Shown piece after piece: positions 44,627 to 54,275 of a stretch of 64,000 bases of DNA. The stretch comes from Galeruca laticollis (Eukaryota; Arthropoda; Insecta; Coleoptera; Chrysomelidae): the NCBI GenBank assembly GCA_963921935.1, contig OY998179.1:18659114-18723113 (forward strand). The letters run 5' to 3'. Below the pieces are notes generated by a model. The model saw only the letters and a list, made by a program, of their open reading frames with translations, did no database searches and was not told where the DNA came from. The stretch's first letter is position 1. Each line of letters opens with the position of its first letter. A program made the position numbers and the translations under genes.

Positions 44627-44823
44627 TTTGCCTATGTAAACTCTTAAACGTCTCGTTAAACAATAATAAAATTAAATATTTGAGCTATTTAGAAAAACTT
44701 TGCAAAGCAACAAATACTATTAAATTCAAAACGTCAATTTTTTGACAACTAATCAGAGGCGGACTGAAAAATCTTCAATATTTAAATGTGAAATAATAAT
44801 TTTGGTATTAATTAAATTTATCC

Positions 44824-45566
44824 GCAATTGAGCCGTTAGTACTAGAAATTCTGGAAGATAATCAAGATGAATTCGGCCATCTGGAAATAACATTTCAACA
44901 AGATGGTGCTCCTGCACATTATTATGGTGCAGTAAGACGTTACCTGGATGAAGAATATCGAGGTAGATGGATCGGCCGGCTAGGTCCTATAGAATGGCCA
45001 CCTCGGTCACCAGATCTGACACCATTAGATTTTTTTCTATGGGGGTACTTGAAATCCAAGGTTTATACTACGGCAACAGATAGGCATTGGCGTTTTGAAA
45101 GAAATAATTACTGAAGAATGCAATGCTATTTCAGCTGACACATTCGAACGAGTACGACAAGAGTTTACTAATAGTATGTATTACTGTCAGGAAGTAGACG
45201 GAGCACATTTCGAACACTTACTATAAGAATCCATTGTTGATATTTGATTAATTAAATTTAAAAAAATAATTTCAATAGTTTTGGTATTTATTTAATTTAT
45301 CCGTCAAAATTAATTTAAACCCAAACAAAATTAATATGGATATGTAGCCAATGTCAATGCCTCTCAAACGGGATATCACTTGCCATAAGGTCCTATTTAA
45401 AATTATTGGCCAGAGTGGCACTGTGACGTCATCTATTACTATTACGTCACCTGTTGCCATTAGTAGAGAAGTTTACAACACTTTATTTTCACCCTTCAAA
45501 TTTTATTAATGTAAGTGTAGCCGTTCAAAATATACGAGGGGGGAAGGGGACTTTTGAATAGCACTG
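44824..45566 (-). repeat. Right inverted arm carrying a second copy of the transposase 3' end
   Basis: Read on the + strand, 44,831-45,225 encodes PLVLEILEDNQDEFGHLEI, QQDGAPAHYYGAVRR and WPPRSPDLTPLDFFLWG again. It is the inverted duplicate of 43,546-43,950. It has no N-terminal half, so it cannot make a transposase. Confidence 0.88.
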
Positions 45567-45568
45567 TA

Positions 45569-45955
45569 TATGATAATACACTGACATTTCAAGCAAGAGT
45601 GTATGGTGACATAAGGACTGATCAAGGATATGAAAAGTGTATACAGGATGTTAGATACACCCTATAGATAGCACGGGCCTTTATATTAGATACAAAAAAG
45701 GGAAATAAGAGTTTTGTTTATGTTCGATGAATGCATGCTTTCATTATCGAAAACTGTTCCTGTATGCTACGTCGTACCTAAGAATCTGGTATGACAATTA
45801 TTTTAATAAAAATGGTTCTATTACTATTTAAAGCGGTAACGAAAAAATAATAAAATATATGCTCCAAAATAATTCAATAACAGTTACTCTAAAAGTTAAT
45901 AAACCGATAAAAATGGTTCTTTAACCATTAAAAATGCAAGCTGAGTGGACATAAT
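45569..45955. other. No recognised gene
   Basis: Nothing recognisable. Confidence 0.35.
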
Positions 45956-46918
45956 TATAAACTTTGGCATGCTTGTGTAGGTCATTTAAGCAAAGAAAAA
46001 ATTTTACATTCAAAAAATATTTTTAAATGACAATAAATATTTGAACAATATCCAACTTACACATGATATATGTGAAGCTTGAATTTATGGAAAACAAACG
46101 AGTTTACCTTCTACAAAAGTCAAAGATAGAACTCATATTAAAAGACCATTATTTATTGAAATACATTTTAATATAAAATTAATAAATCTGTATTGTTATA
46201 ATGGGGGAGAATATCTTTCAAATGAATTTAAAGACTAACCGTTGAGCCTGAAAACTGCATTCCTAATAAATGCCTAAAATAACATTAAAATCGAAGGAAA
46301 CGTACAACTTGTACAAAATAAAGAAACAGGTAAATCTATCACCAAAACAAATAACGAATACAATAGTATATCTTCGCCAGATAAACATCGCCGATTTAAG
46401 ACGAAGCGTCCTTTCTTCTAAATCATGCAACGGTATACCTAACCTAACCTAACGGAACACCCTGTATAAATGATTATTTTTTGTGTGCACAATCAATTAT
46501 TGGTAAAATTAATGTATCTTTCAGTTAAATAAAATATAGAAACGACAATATTTAGTGGGAGCAAGCAATAAAAGAAGAAATTAATTCATTATTAATTAAT
46601 AAAACAAGAACCATAGTCGATAAACCTGTCGACAAAAATATAGTTGATTGGAGGAGTGGATATTTACTATTAAAAATGATGCTTTTCGTAATCCACGAAG
46701 ATACAATGCTCGATTAGTAGCCAGAGGTTTCAGTCAAAAATATTTACTGGATTACGATGAAACTTTTGCACCTGTGGCTCGAATTTCAACATTTAGATTT
46801 TTAATAATTTTAGCTAATCAGTATAACTTATATTGCTACATCAAATGGATGGTAAAACAGCTTATCTTAATAGCATTTTAAAAGAAGAGATTTATTTGCA
46901 TATACCCGATGGGTTTCA
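45956..46918 (+). pseudogene. Ty1/copia retrotransposon, integrase and RT start
   Basis: From 45,968 the + strand reads HACVGHLSKEKILHSKNIF, the copia integrase zinc-finger (WH.RLGH...). Then come HDICEA-IYGKQTSLPSTKV (the CE.C..GK block, with the second Cys lost to a stop) and CYNGGEYLSNEF, in place of DNGGEF. RT sequence begins near 46,680: RYNARLVARGFSQKYLLDYDE, ETFAPVARISTFRFLIILA, and, in a shifted frame, KEEIYLHIPDGFQ. Between them (46,260-46,560) similarity is lost. A Penelope fragment follows at 46,919. Confidence 0.78.
46437..46453. repeat. Short CCTAA run
   Basis: acctaacctaacctaac: three copies of CCTAA, the complement of the insect telomere unit TTAGG. Too short to call a telomere remnant; it lies next to caccctgtata, a motif common at insect transposon ends. 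Confidence 0.6.
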
Positions 46919-47004
46919 ATTAACTAGAGACCGTGAGTTTCATTTAAAAACACTAATATGAGCATATTCCACGAAGTAAGGGTCGAGACAGTTAATTTCA
47001 TTAA
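46919..47004 (+). mobile_element. Penelope-like element family 1: right-end fragment
   Basis: taactagagaccgtgagttt through gacagttaatttcatt matches the right end of copy A (4595-4680), including the extra bases beyond the inverted arm. It is inserted between two parts of the copia RT (DGFQ on the left, KVGKLNKSLYGLK on the right). Confidence 0.85.
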
Positions 47005-47480
47005 AACAAAGTCGGTAAATTAAATAAATCATTATACGGTTTGAAGCATGCCGCGCGAATGTGGTTTATGCGTTTTGACGATATATTACAAAAACATGGC
47101 TTTAAAAATTCGTCGGTAGACCATTGTTTATAGTTCTTGGATAAGGTCACATTAGTCAAAATATATATGTAGTATTATATGTCGATGATCTATTAATCGC
47201 CACAGCTGACATAAATATGTACTTTGATAAAAAGTTTTAAAAAGTATTTAAAGAATCAGTTTAGTATGGAAGATATGCAAGAATTAAAACTTTTTCTATG
47301 TATTAAAGTCAAACGAAATAAAGATACAGTTACATTATATCAGAGTTGATATTTGAAAACCGTTTTAAATAAATTTAACATGACGATTGTAAGCTAGTTA
47401 ATAGGCCATTGCCCGATAAATTAAATTATGTTGACTGAAATTTCGATGTAAATATTGATGCACCTTATCGAAATTCATCG
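47005..47480 (+). pseudogene. Ty1/copia RT, second part
   Basis: KLNKSLYGLKHAARMWFMRFD, GFKNSSVDHCL, then with shifts YVDDLLIA-like sequence and QFSMEDMQELKLFLCIKVK, then YLKTVLNKFNM. These are the copia RT motifs after motif B, in the correct order. Several stops. The RNase H is not seen. Confidence 0.78.
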
Positions 47481-47845
47481 CTGAAGCTCGGCAAAATAAC
47501 ATTTTTAAACGTAAAAGTATCATTTCGCATTCTAGATTAAAAAATATTTATTAAGTGAAATAAGAATAGTTTTCTTTGATTTTTTACGTTATCTATATAA
47601 TTGTGGTCATACAATCAATTCCAGGTTGCAAGTAAAGCTGTGCGAATCGAATAAAGTCTTGTATTAATGGAATAAGGGCTTCCAGAATACGTACTTTGCA
47701 TTTAATCCTTTTAAGTAACGGTGCTTATAGAAAGAAATGTTGGAATTAAGGTAAAAAATTGTGACATTGTAGAAACTGAGTAATTACTGAATTAATAAAG
47801 GCGTCGTAAATACAGGGTGCTTCTAAATTGGGATGTTATTTTCAG
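47481..47845. other. No recognised gene
   Basis: Includes acagggtgcttctaaattgg near 47,812; nothing else. Confidence 0.35.
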
Positions 47846-48235
47846 TTTTAATTATTCATAATTTCATTCAATATGGAATGAACTGTTAGTGGAAACTCAA
47901 CGTGATATCTGAAGCTAAAATTAGAGAATATCAATGTGGGTTCAGATAGAACAAAAGTAATTCTGACCAAATCTTCATGCGTCAGATTATGAAAAAATGT
48001 TACATCGATCTCCACGTTATATTCATCGATTACAAACAAGTTTTTGATAATGCAAACAGATCCAAAATAAATACTGTACTTGAGGAGCAAGATATGCCAG
48101 AAAGCTCTAATTATGATGACGATGCAAGGATCAAACACTCAAGTCAAAAAAATGTATGTGTCAGTCGAAAACTGATAACATTAGAAGTGAAACTTTTTAT
48201 GTTACGCAAAAACTGTCTATGAGTGTACAAAGAAA
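47846..48235 (+). pseudogene. Non-LTR retrotransposon RT fragment
   Basis: On the + strand IREYQCGFR, SDQIFMRQIMKKCYIDLHVI then FIDYKQVFDNANRSKI: RT motif 2 and motif A (FIDFKQAFD in relatives) of an RTE/jockey-like element. Truncated on both sides; one stop after GFR. Confidence 0.65.
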
Positions 48236-48433
48236 ATACTTAACGTCAATATAATAAAACGATAATTCTTTAAAAAAAATTAAAACAAAGAAATTAGTTC
48301 CAAAAGAAAAAATACTTTTTCGAATAGACTAAAAAACTATTTACAAAAAGCAATTTAATGGAATTTTGAAAGAAGCTTGATTAATTATTGTTATCAGACT
48401 TAGGCAAGGGTTTAAAAAACGCAGTTTAAACTC

Positions 48434-48578
48434 TTTCAATTCAATTCAAAGTGAAGGTTTACCAATGGGAAGCCCTATATCGCCAACTTTGGCAAACATT
48501 TTTATGGACAGATTAGAAAGTAAAATCTTTGAAAGTAATATTTCAAAAAATGTTTCATTTTGGTATAGATATGTAGAT
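48434..48578 (+). mobile_element. Penelope-like element family 1, copy B, left part
   Basis: MGSPISPTLANIFMDRLESK and KNVSFWYRYVD on the + strand: RT motif B and the start of motif C of family 1. The element is cut inside motif C by (AAT)n and resumes at 52,070 with the following residues. Confidence 0.85.
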
Positions 48579-48579
48579 A

Positions 48580-48610
<31 letters not shown>
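48579..48610. repeat. (TAA)n tract, left of the Dong-like element
   Basis: About ten TAA units. Translated in the running frame it gives a string of Asn that links the Penelope and Dong-like sequences. Confidence 0.95.
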
Positions 48611-50609
48611 GATTATCACCTCCTGCATCACAAGAATCCTTAGTGCACATTTAGAAGATCAAGGAATAATGACTGAAGAACAGAAAGGATGCCGAAAAGG
48701 GACGAAGGGCTGCAAAGAACAACTTGTGATAGATTCTATAGTACTCAATGAAGTCAAGAAGAAAAACCGCAAATTATCCTGCTGCTATATCGACTACCAG
48801 AAAGCATACGACTCGGTGCCGCATCCTTGGTTGATCAAAGTGCTGGAACTGTACAAAATCCACCCAACACTCATTACATTCCTAAATAACACCATGGATA
48901 ATTGGAGAACTGAGATACAGATAACGGTCAGTTCAACACCCATAACCATTCCCGAAATACACATCACCAGAGGCATCTATCAAGGAGATGCGTTGAGCCC
49001 TTTGCTGTTCTGTATGGCACTAAACCTGCTCTCTAAACAGTTGAACCGAACAGGAATAGGATACACACTGAAAGTCAACCAAAGAAAACACATCATCTCG
49101 CACCAGTTATACATGGACGACCTGAAACTCTACGCATCATCACAAGACAAACTCAAAGAACTGATTATAATAGTGGAAAAGTTCTCCAATGACATATGTA
49201 TGAGCTTTGGGTTAGATAAATGTAGAACTATACATATGGAAAAGGGTAAAATCCTGACAGGGAATATACAACTTGCAGATGGAGGTGTAATGGAATCAAT
49301 GGATCAGCAAGAGCTTTACAAATATCTAGGATATCAACAAGCAAGAACAATCGACCAAAAAAGGATCAAGGAAAGCCTAACAAGAGAATATATGACTAGA
49401 GTAAACAAATTGTGTAAAACCGAACTGAACAGCCGAAACATATTCAAAGCTCTCAACACCCTAGCTATACCAATTTTAACGTACACATTTGGGGTAATAA
49501 ACTGGACAGTAACAGACCTAGATAATATTATGCGAAAAACAAGAACAACACTAACAGAGCACAGAAAACACCACCCCAAATCCAGTACAATAAGAATGAC
49601 ACTTCCAAGGAAAGAAGGAGGCCGAGGTTTAATGGACATCAAAAACCTGCACAACAACCAGATCAAAATGATGAGATCATACTTCCACAAAAGAAAAGAA
49701 ACATCATCGCTACACCAACTTGCATGCATGACAGATAGAGGATATACACCACTAAACCTATCCAATGAAGAAGTACAAGGCAATGAACTCATGATTAGTA
49801 TAGAGGAGAAGAGGAATGAATGGAAAGGCAAGGCCCTTCATGGGCGACACCCGCATGACCTCGACCTACCCTATGTCGACAAGCAAGCGTCGAACGAATG
49901 GTTAAGGACAGGCGAACTAATCCCAGAAACGGAGGGCTTCCTTATAGCCATACAGGATCAGGTGATACACACAAAGAATTACCAGAAATACATTGCCAAA
50001 GAACCAAGTGTGACAGATGACAGATGTAGGAAATGCAAGGAGAAGCCAGAAACCATCCAACACATCATGGCAGCATGCAGCATGTTATCACAGAATGATT
50101 ACTTACACCGCCATAATCAAGTCACTGCTATCATCCACCAAGAAATATGCCACAATAGGGGAATAATAGAAAGCAGCAATAAAACACCGTACTACGAATA
50201 TCAACCAGCTGCAGTAGTACAGAAAGATCATATTACAGTTTACTACGATCGATCCATTATAACAGACAGGAGGATCCCCTGCAACAAACGAGACATAGTT
50301 GTAAGAGATAACAGACAGAAGGAGGCATACATCATAGACATAGCGGTCCCTAACACCCACAATATTATAAGCAGTATCGAAGAAAAGAAAAGAAAGTACA
50401 CTGACCTCGCCGATGAAATCAAATACCTGTGGAGTCTCAACAAAGTGACCATTGTTCCCGTTGTCTTGTCCGCCACTGGTGTGATCCCAAAGGAACTGCA
50501 TAGAAGCCTCAAAACACTGGCATTAAATGCCAATTTGTACAGGCCCATGCAGAAAGCAGTTGTACTGAATACAACAAGAATTGTTCGAAAATTCATGAGT
50601 CAAGAATAG
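48611..50609 (+). CDS. Dong-like reverse transcriptase with restriction-like endonuclease (5' truncated)
   Basis: The frame is uninterrupted for over 650 codons. Motifs in order: GIMTEEQKGCRKGTKGCKEQ (RT motif 2), CCYIDYQKAYDSVPHPWL (motif A, catalytic D), RGIYQGDALSPLLFCMAL (motif B), LYMDDLKLYA (catalytic motif C), YKYLGYQQ (motif D/E), a zinc knuckle CRKCKEKPETIQHIMAAC (C-x2-C-x8-H-x4-C), and the R4-type restriction-like endonuclease (NKRDIVVRDNRQ, AYIIDIAVPN, EEKKRKY). The ATG of the full open frame (48,465) belongs to the Penelope fragment, so the fused 714-codon frame is a chimera. The protein would copy element RNA at a nick made by its endonuclease. The open frame suggests recent insertion. 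Confidence 0.8.
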
Positions 50610-50680
50610 ACGAGAGTGCTTGGTAACCCACCCGTACCTCGCTAAATGCAAACACCAGGAATGAAGCCTGAGAAGATTGA
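48611..50680 (+). mobile_element. Dong/R4-clade non-LTR retrotransposon, 5' truncated
   Basis: A long open frame to 50,609 followed by a 71-bp 3' untranslated end, bracketed on both sides by TAA repeats. Dong of the silkmoth is known to insert into TAA repeats, so the target agrees with the protein assignment. The 5' part (N-terminus and first RT motif) is missing. It lies in the tail of a second non-LTR element (50,705-52,065), itself inserted in a Penelope element. Confidence 0.8.
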
Positions 50681-50704
50681 AATAATAATAATAATAATAA
50701 TAAG
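50681..50704. repeat. (TAA)n tract, right of the Dong-like element
   Basis: About eight TAA units. Continuous in type with the tract at 48,579; together they look like one tract split by the insertion. Confidence 0.95.
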
Positions 50705-52065
50705 AATGTTTATTCAAGGAATACAATACAATACAATTTACAATGTAATTATTGTTAAAAATACATGAATAAACATAAAATCACTGAAGCGCCAAAAACG
50801 CTTGTACATGATATAAAAAATACACTTATAGAACACCACAAAATATAAAATAGACATACAGACACCTTATTAAAACGATAGACAAACACCCACCTATAAC
50901 TTCAGCATACACAATTGGGGATTTATTTGTCTGAATTAGATAAAATCAAAAATCGGTGAAACAGTCACAATAGGGTAAATTGACCAAATCGGAAAAATTC
51001 TTTTTTATTTATAATTCAAAGTGAATCAATTAGATTCCTAACATCAAATATAAAATTTAAGGTCGACTAGATTATTGAATATTTTTCTGTCAGTATTGTA
51101 CATTCATTCCTTTATAGAGCGTTTAAATGTTCTATGGTTATTAATGTTTCTCAAGTTGAGAGGTAAAATATTATAAATTTTTGCTGACAGAAATTCCACT
51201 GAGCGTTGACCGAATGTTTTCTCACATATTGGAATATGTGTTGTGACAATGTGAAACTGGTTGTACTTTTATTTTATTTCTATGTATATTTGTGATTATC
51301 TTTTCACAGAAAATTTGTCTCACATCAAATATTTTATTTTGTGAAAAAAGTTTGTCACTAGAAAACCTTATATCTTTTTCATAAATTATTCTCACTATCC
51401 ACTTTTGTAATACATTAAGACCCTGCAAATTGCTTTCTGCTACACCTCCCCAACCTAGGATACCATATTGCAACTGAGATTGCACCAACGAGAAATACAA
51501 AATTTTAAGGTTTTTCAATGTCAAGAAACCAGCCAAGAATCTGAATTTAGTCAGCAGACCTCTCAATTTATTCTTGACGTTGTTTACTTGTAAGTCCCAC
51601 CTTAAATGTCTATCTATTACAATTCCTAAGTATTTGATTCGATCTTTTTCAAAAATTTGTACTTGGTCATCAATTATTAATGGTCCCAGATCAGGAATGT
51701 GATTGGAGTAGGATGTGAACGGGAAGTAACTTGTTTTTTTGGCTGTTTAGAGCTAATTTGTTATATTTGAATCAGTTGCATATTTGTCTTAAATCCTGTT
51801 CTGCTAATACTTTGAGGTCTCTCCAGCTTTCACCATCATATATTATGGCCATATCATCTGCAAAACTGACTATTTTACCTGATGTTTGGGAATACAATAA
51901 ACAATTTGTATAAATCGTAAATAATTAAGGTCCCAGGACTGTTCCCTGTGGAACACCACAGGTTACCGTCCTGGAACAGCTTGAAACTCCGTCTATACTC
52001 ACTATTTGTTTTCGCTGTGATAAATAGTCTTTTAATAAAAAATAAGCTTGACCTCTTATCATATA
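50705..52065 (-). pseudogene. Non-LTR retrotransposon, 5' truncated, TTA-tailed
   Basis: On the - strand: QAYFLLKDYLSQRKQIVSID, then CGVPQGTVLGPLI (RT motif B), FADDMAIIYDGES (motif C), IKYLGIVID-like (motif D/E) and LKILYFSLVQSQLQYGILGW then NVLQKWIVRIIYEKD, the post-RT region of Jockey/CR1-like elements. Several stops. The 3' end on this strand is a TTA-repeat tail (the TAA tract), which joins Penelope sequence at 48,578. Confidence 0.8.
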
Positions 52066-52069
52066 TTAT

Positions 52070-53100
52070 GATATATTAGCTTGTGTTATGGGCAGTGAAC
52101 GACAATTAGATATATTTTTCAACCACATTAATAATTTACACCCAAAAATTAAATTTACATTAGAAGTTGAAGAAAATAGTTCAATCAATTTTCTTGATTT
52201 AAAAATTCAAAGAGTTAATAATGTACTTGATTATTCGATTCACCGAAAACCAACACACACTGATGTGAATATTCCATATAGTTCCAATCATCCCATGTCA
52301 CATAAACTAGCGGCATATAATTCAATTATACATAGAGTTTTTTCAGTTCCTATGAACAAATGTAATTTTGATAGAGATATAAATACAATTAGACAAATAG
52401 CAACATCCAACGGTTACCAATTACATATGATAAATAAACTAATTAATAAAGAAGAGGAAAAAATGGCATTACAACTAATATTTTCTAAAGAAACTAAAGA
52501 AATAAAAACTTATAAAACCATTACATATTCAGGAAATATTTCAAAGATAATATCTTTAGCAACAAATACAACGATTTCTTTTAAAACAGAAAGTAACATA
52601 AGTACAAAATTGTTAAATGTAAAAACAAAAATATCACCATTAAAGAAATCTGGAATATATAAGCTTAAATTTCCAGAATGTAATGCTGTCTTCTTAAGCG
52701 ATAATTGTAAACATCAGCAGATATAGTTTTCCTGGTGTTCTATATCATTGCACAGTTATACTGATCTTAATTGGGAGAAATGATATCCATGATATCCCCA
52801 TATGGCTTCAATATTTGTAATATAATATCTTCTTTTTTCTGTTAACATATATTAAGTCAATCACAAGTTCACAAGGTCACTTCTTGGACTAGTCAAAAAT
52901 AATTAAAAATCAGGTAGGCATCAAATGAAATGTAACTTCTGTCATTCTGACGATGATATTTAGGTAATATCGAAACAATTGTCAATTTTTTAGAATTTTT
53001 AACAATTTTTCAATATATTGTGGTTAACTAGAAACAGTAAGTTACATTTAAAACACTAATATGAGTAGATTCCACAAAGTAAGGGTCGAAACAGTTAATG
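52070..53100 (+). mobile_element. Penelope-like element family 1, copy B, right part
   Basis: Resumes after the nested elements with MGSERQLDIFFNHINNLHPK, NSSINFLDLKIQRVNNVLDY, SHKLAAYNSIIHRVFSVPMN, and SGIYKLKFPECNAVFL (the GIY motif; the first Cys of CPEC is Phe). Most of the endonuclease after the GIY motif is deleted: FLSDNCKHQQI, the normal C-terminus, follows at once. The terminal region then runs to about 53,100, including the right-end motif gagtagattccacaaagtaa. Confidence 0.85.
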
Positions 53101-53671
53101 ACTTAATAACAGGTTATTTGGCTTGGACGTCCTGGAGCTGTTATTCTATTACAACCTACAATTTTTCTCTCTATTCTCAATCTACTGAATGCATTCGTTT
53201 TTTAGAAATAAAACATTAATGCTGTTGCCAACATCTTAAAAACACACATTTTATTTGAACATATTTTTTTTAACTCAACGTAGAGTGGTTGATGTGACTA
53301 CTATATCAGTTTGGTGTGGTCAGTGGCGGGAACATTCAATTAAGCCTAACTTTAATTAAGCCGACGTATGACAACTTAACAAATTAAACTTCATTGAAAT
53401 TAGTTGAAAACAACCCTAGAATTTAAGCAAACTTGTAATTTACAATGTGGTTTTAGAAGTTGGCTAATTGATGAGATTTCAATTACATGTATACACAGTA
53501 TTGATTTGAAGCAATAACAACAACACAAAAACAAACAACCGGGAATTATCTACAAAAAATATGACGTCATATTTGAATAACCTTGTCAGACTTTGAATTC
53601 ATTGATCATCAATAAAAAATGTTCCTTTCAGCAAATTTATACAATGTCAATGAGCTAATTCTTCTCTTCAG
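53101..53671. other. Non-coding, probably globin intron
   Basis: No motif. The last bases form a pyrimidine-rich tract ending in cag at 53,671. Confidence 0.4.
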
Positions 53672-53948
53672 TTATTCAGTATTTAACCAAAAATTTAAGG
53701 AACCAAATCTTTTCAGATTATTCGAAGAACATGCCGAACTTATCAACCTTTTCGAGAAATTCAAAGAGCTGAAGACCAAAGAAGAACAAGCGAACAGTTT
53801 GGAACTCCAAGAACATGCCAGTACCGTTATGAATACTTTAGATGAAGGAATCAAAGGACTTGACAATTTGGACGCTTTCTTTGAATACCTTCACCAAGTG
53901 GGAGCAACACATCGTCGGATACCTGGCTTCAAGGTCGAATATTTTTGG
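53672..53948 (+). CDS. Internal exon of an insect globin gene
   Basis: The frame reads KEPNLFRLFEEHAELINLFE, then NSLELQEHASTVMNTLDEGI, KGLDNLDAFFEYLHQ and GATHRRIPGFKVEYFW. This is the B-to-F helix part of a haemoglobin-like protein. The His of EHASTVM is in the distal (E7) place and the His of ATHRR in the proximal (F8) place, both needed for haem binding. The ending HR.IPGF..EYFW is typical of insect globins of the glob2/glob3 type. The donor TGG followed by gtgagt at 53,949 is good and leaves the frame in phase 0. The acceptor is less certain: cttctcttcag at 53,671 or attcag at 53,679. The A-helix exon and the exon with helices G-H were not found. Binding of haem and oxygen is inferred from the family. 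Confidence 0.78.
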
Positions 53949-53954
53949 GTGAGT

Positions 53955-54273
53955 ATAGATTAAAAAGATGATTCCAAAGACGTACTTTGAATCTAAAATA
54001 AGAGTAATGGTCACCGGTCTGTTAGTTATCGTATTAAATAACAGTTATCGTATGAAATAACAGCATAAAGTTAGTTTAAGCCAGATACAAGAGTAACAAA
54101 GTACCTACACCATAATCGAGGCAGTACAGATTCTTTTTTCTATAAGATACCTGAGGCAAATAAGGCGCACCTAAGGAACAAACTTATTTTATTTGAAAAA
54201 AAAAGTTAAAATAAAATGGAAAATACACATAATCAAAAACAGTTACGCTTCTTGGAACAAATGAATACATTTC
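53955..54273. other. Globin intron, no gene
   Basis: AT-rich sequence after the globin donor site up to the next transposon. Confidence 0.4.
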
Positions 54274-54275
54274 TA

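Larger units (their letters stand above)
43220..45566 (-). mobile_element. Tc1/mariner-superfamily transposon with 740-bp inverted arms
   Basis: Ends CAGTGCTATTCAAAAGTCCCC and its inverse, with TA outside both (43,218-43,219 and 45,567-45,568). The inverted match does not stop after a short terminal repeat. It runs from 43,220 to 43,956 on the left and from 45,566 to 44,824 on the right, covering the 3' third of the transposase gene on both sides, with a central 867 bp present once. The arms are almost identical by eye. The element could therefore fold into one long hairpin. The complete transposase frame reads on the - strand through the left arm. Confidence 0.88.

Noticed and set aside
49334..50596. 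Several antisense frames of 117-165 codons
   Set aside because: All lie opposite the intact Dong-like frame, whose motifs are clear.
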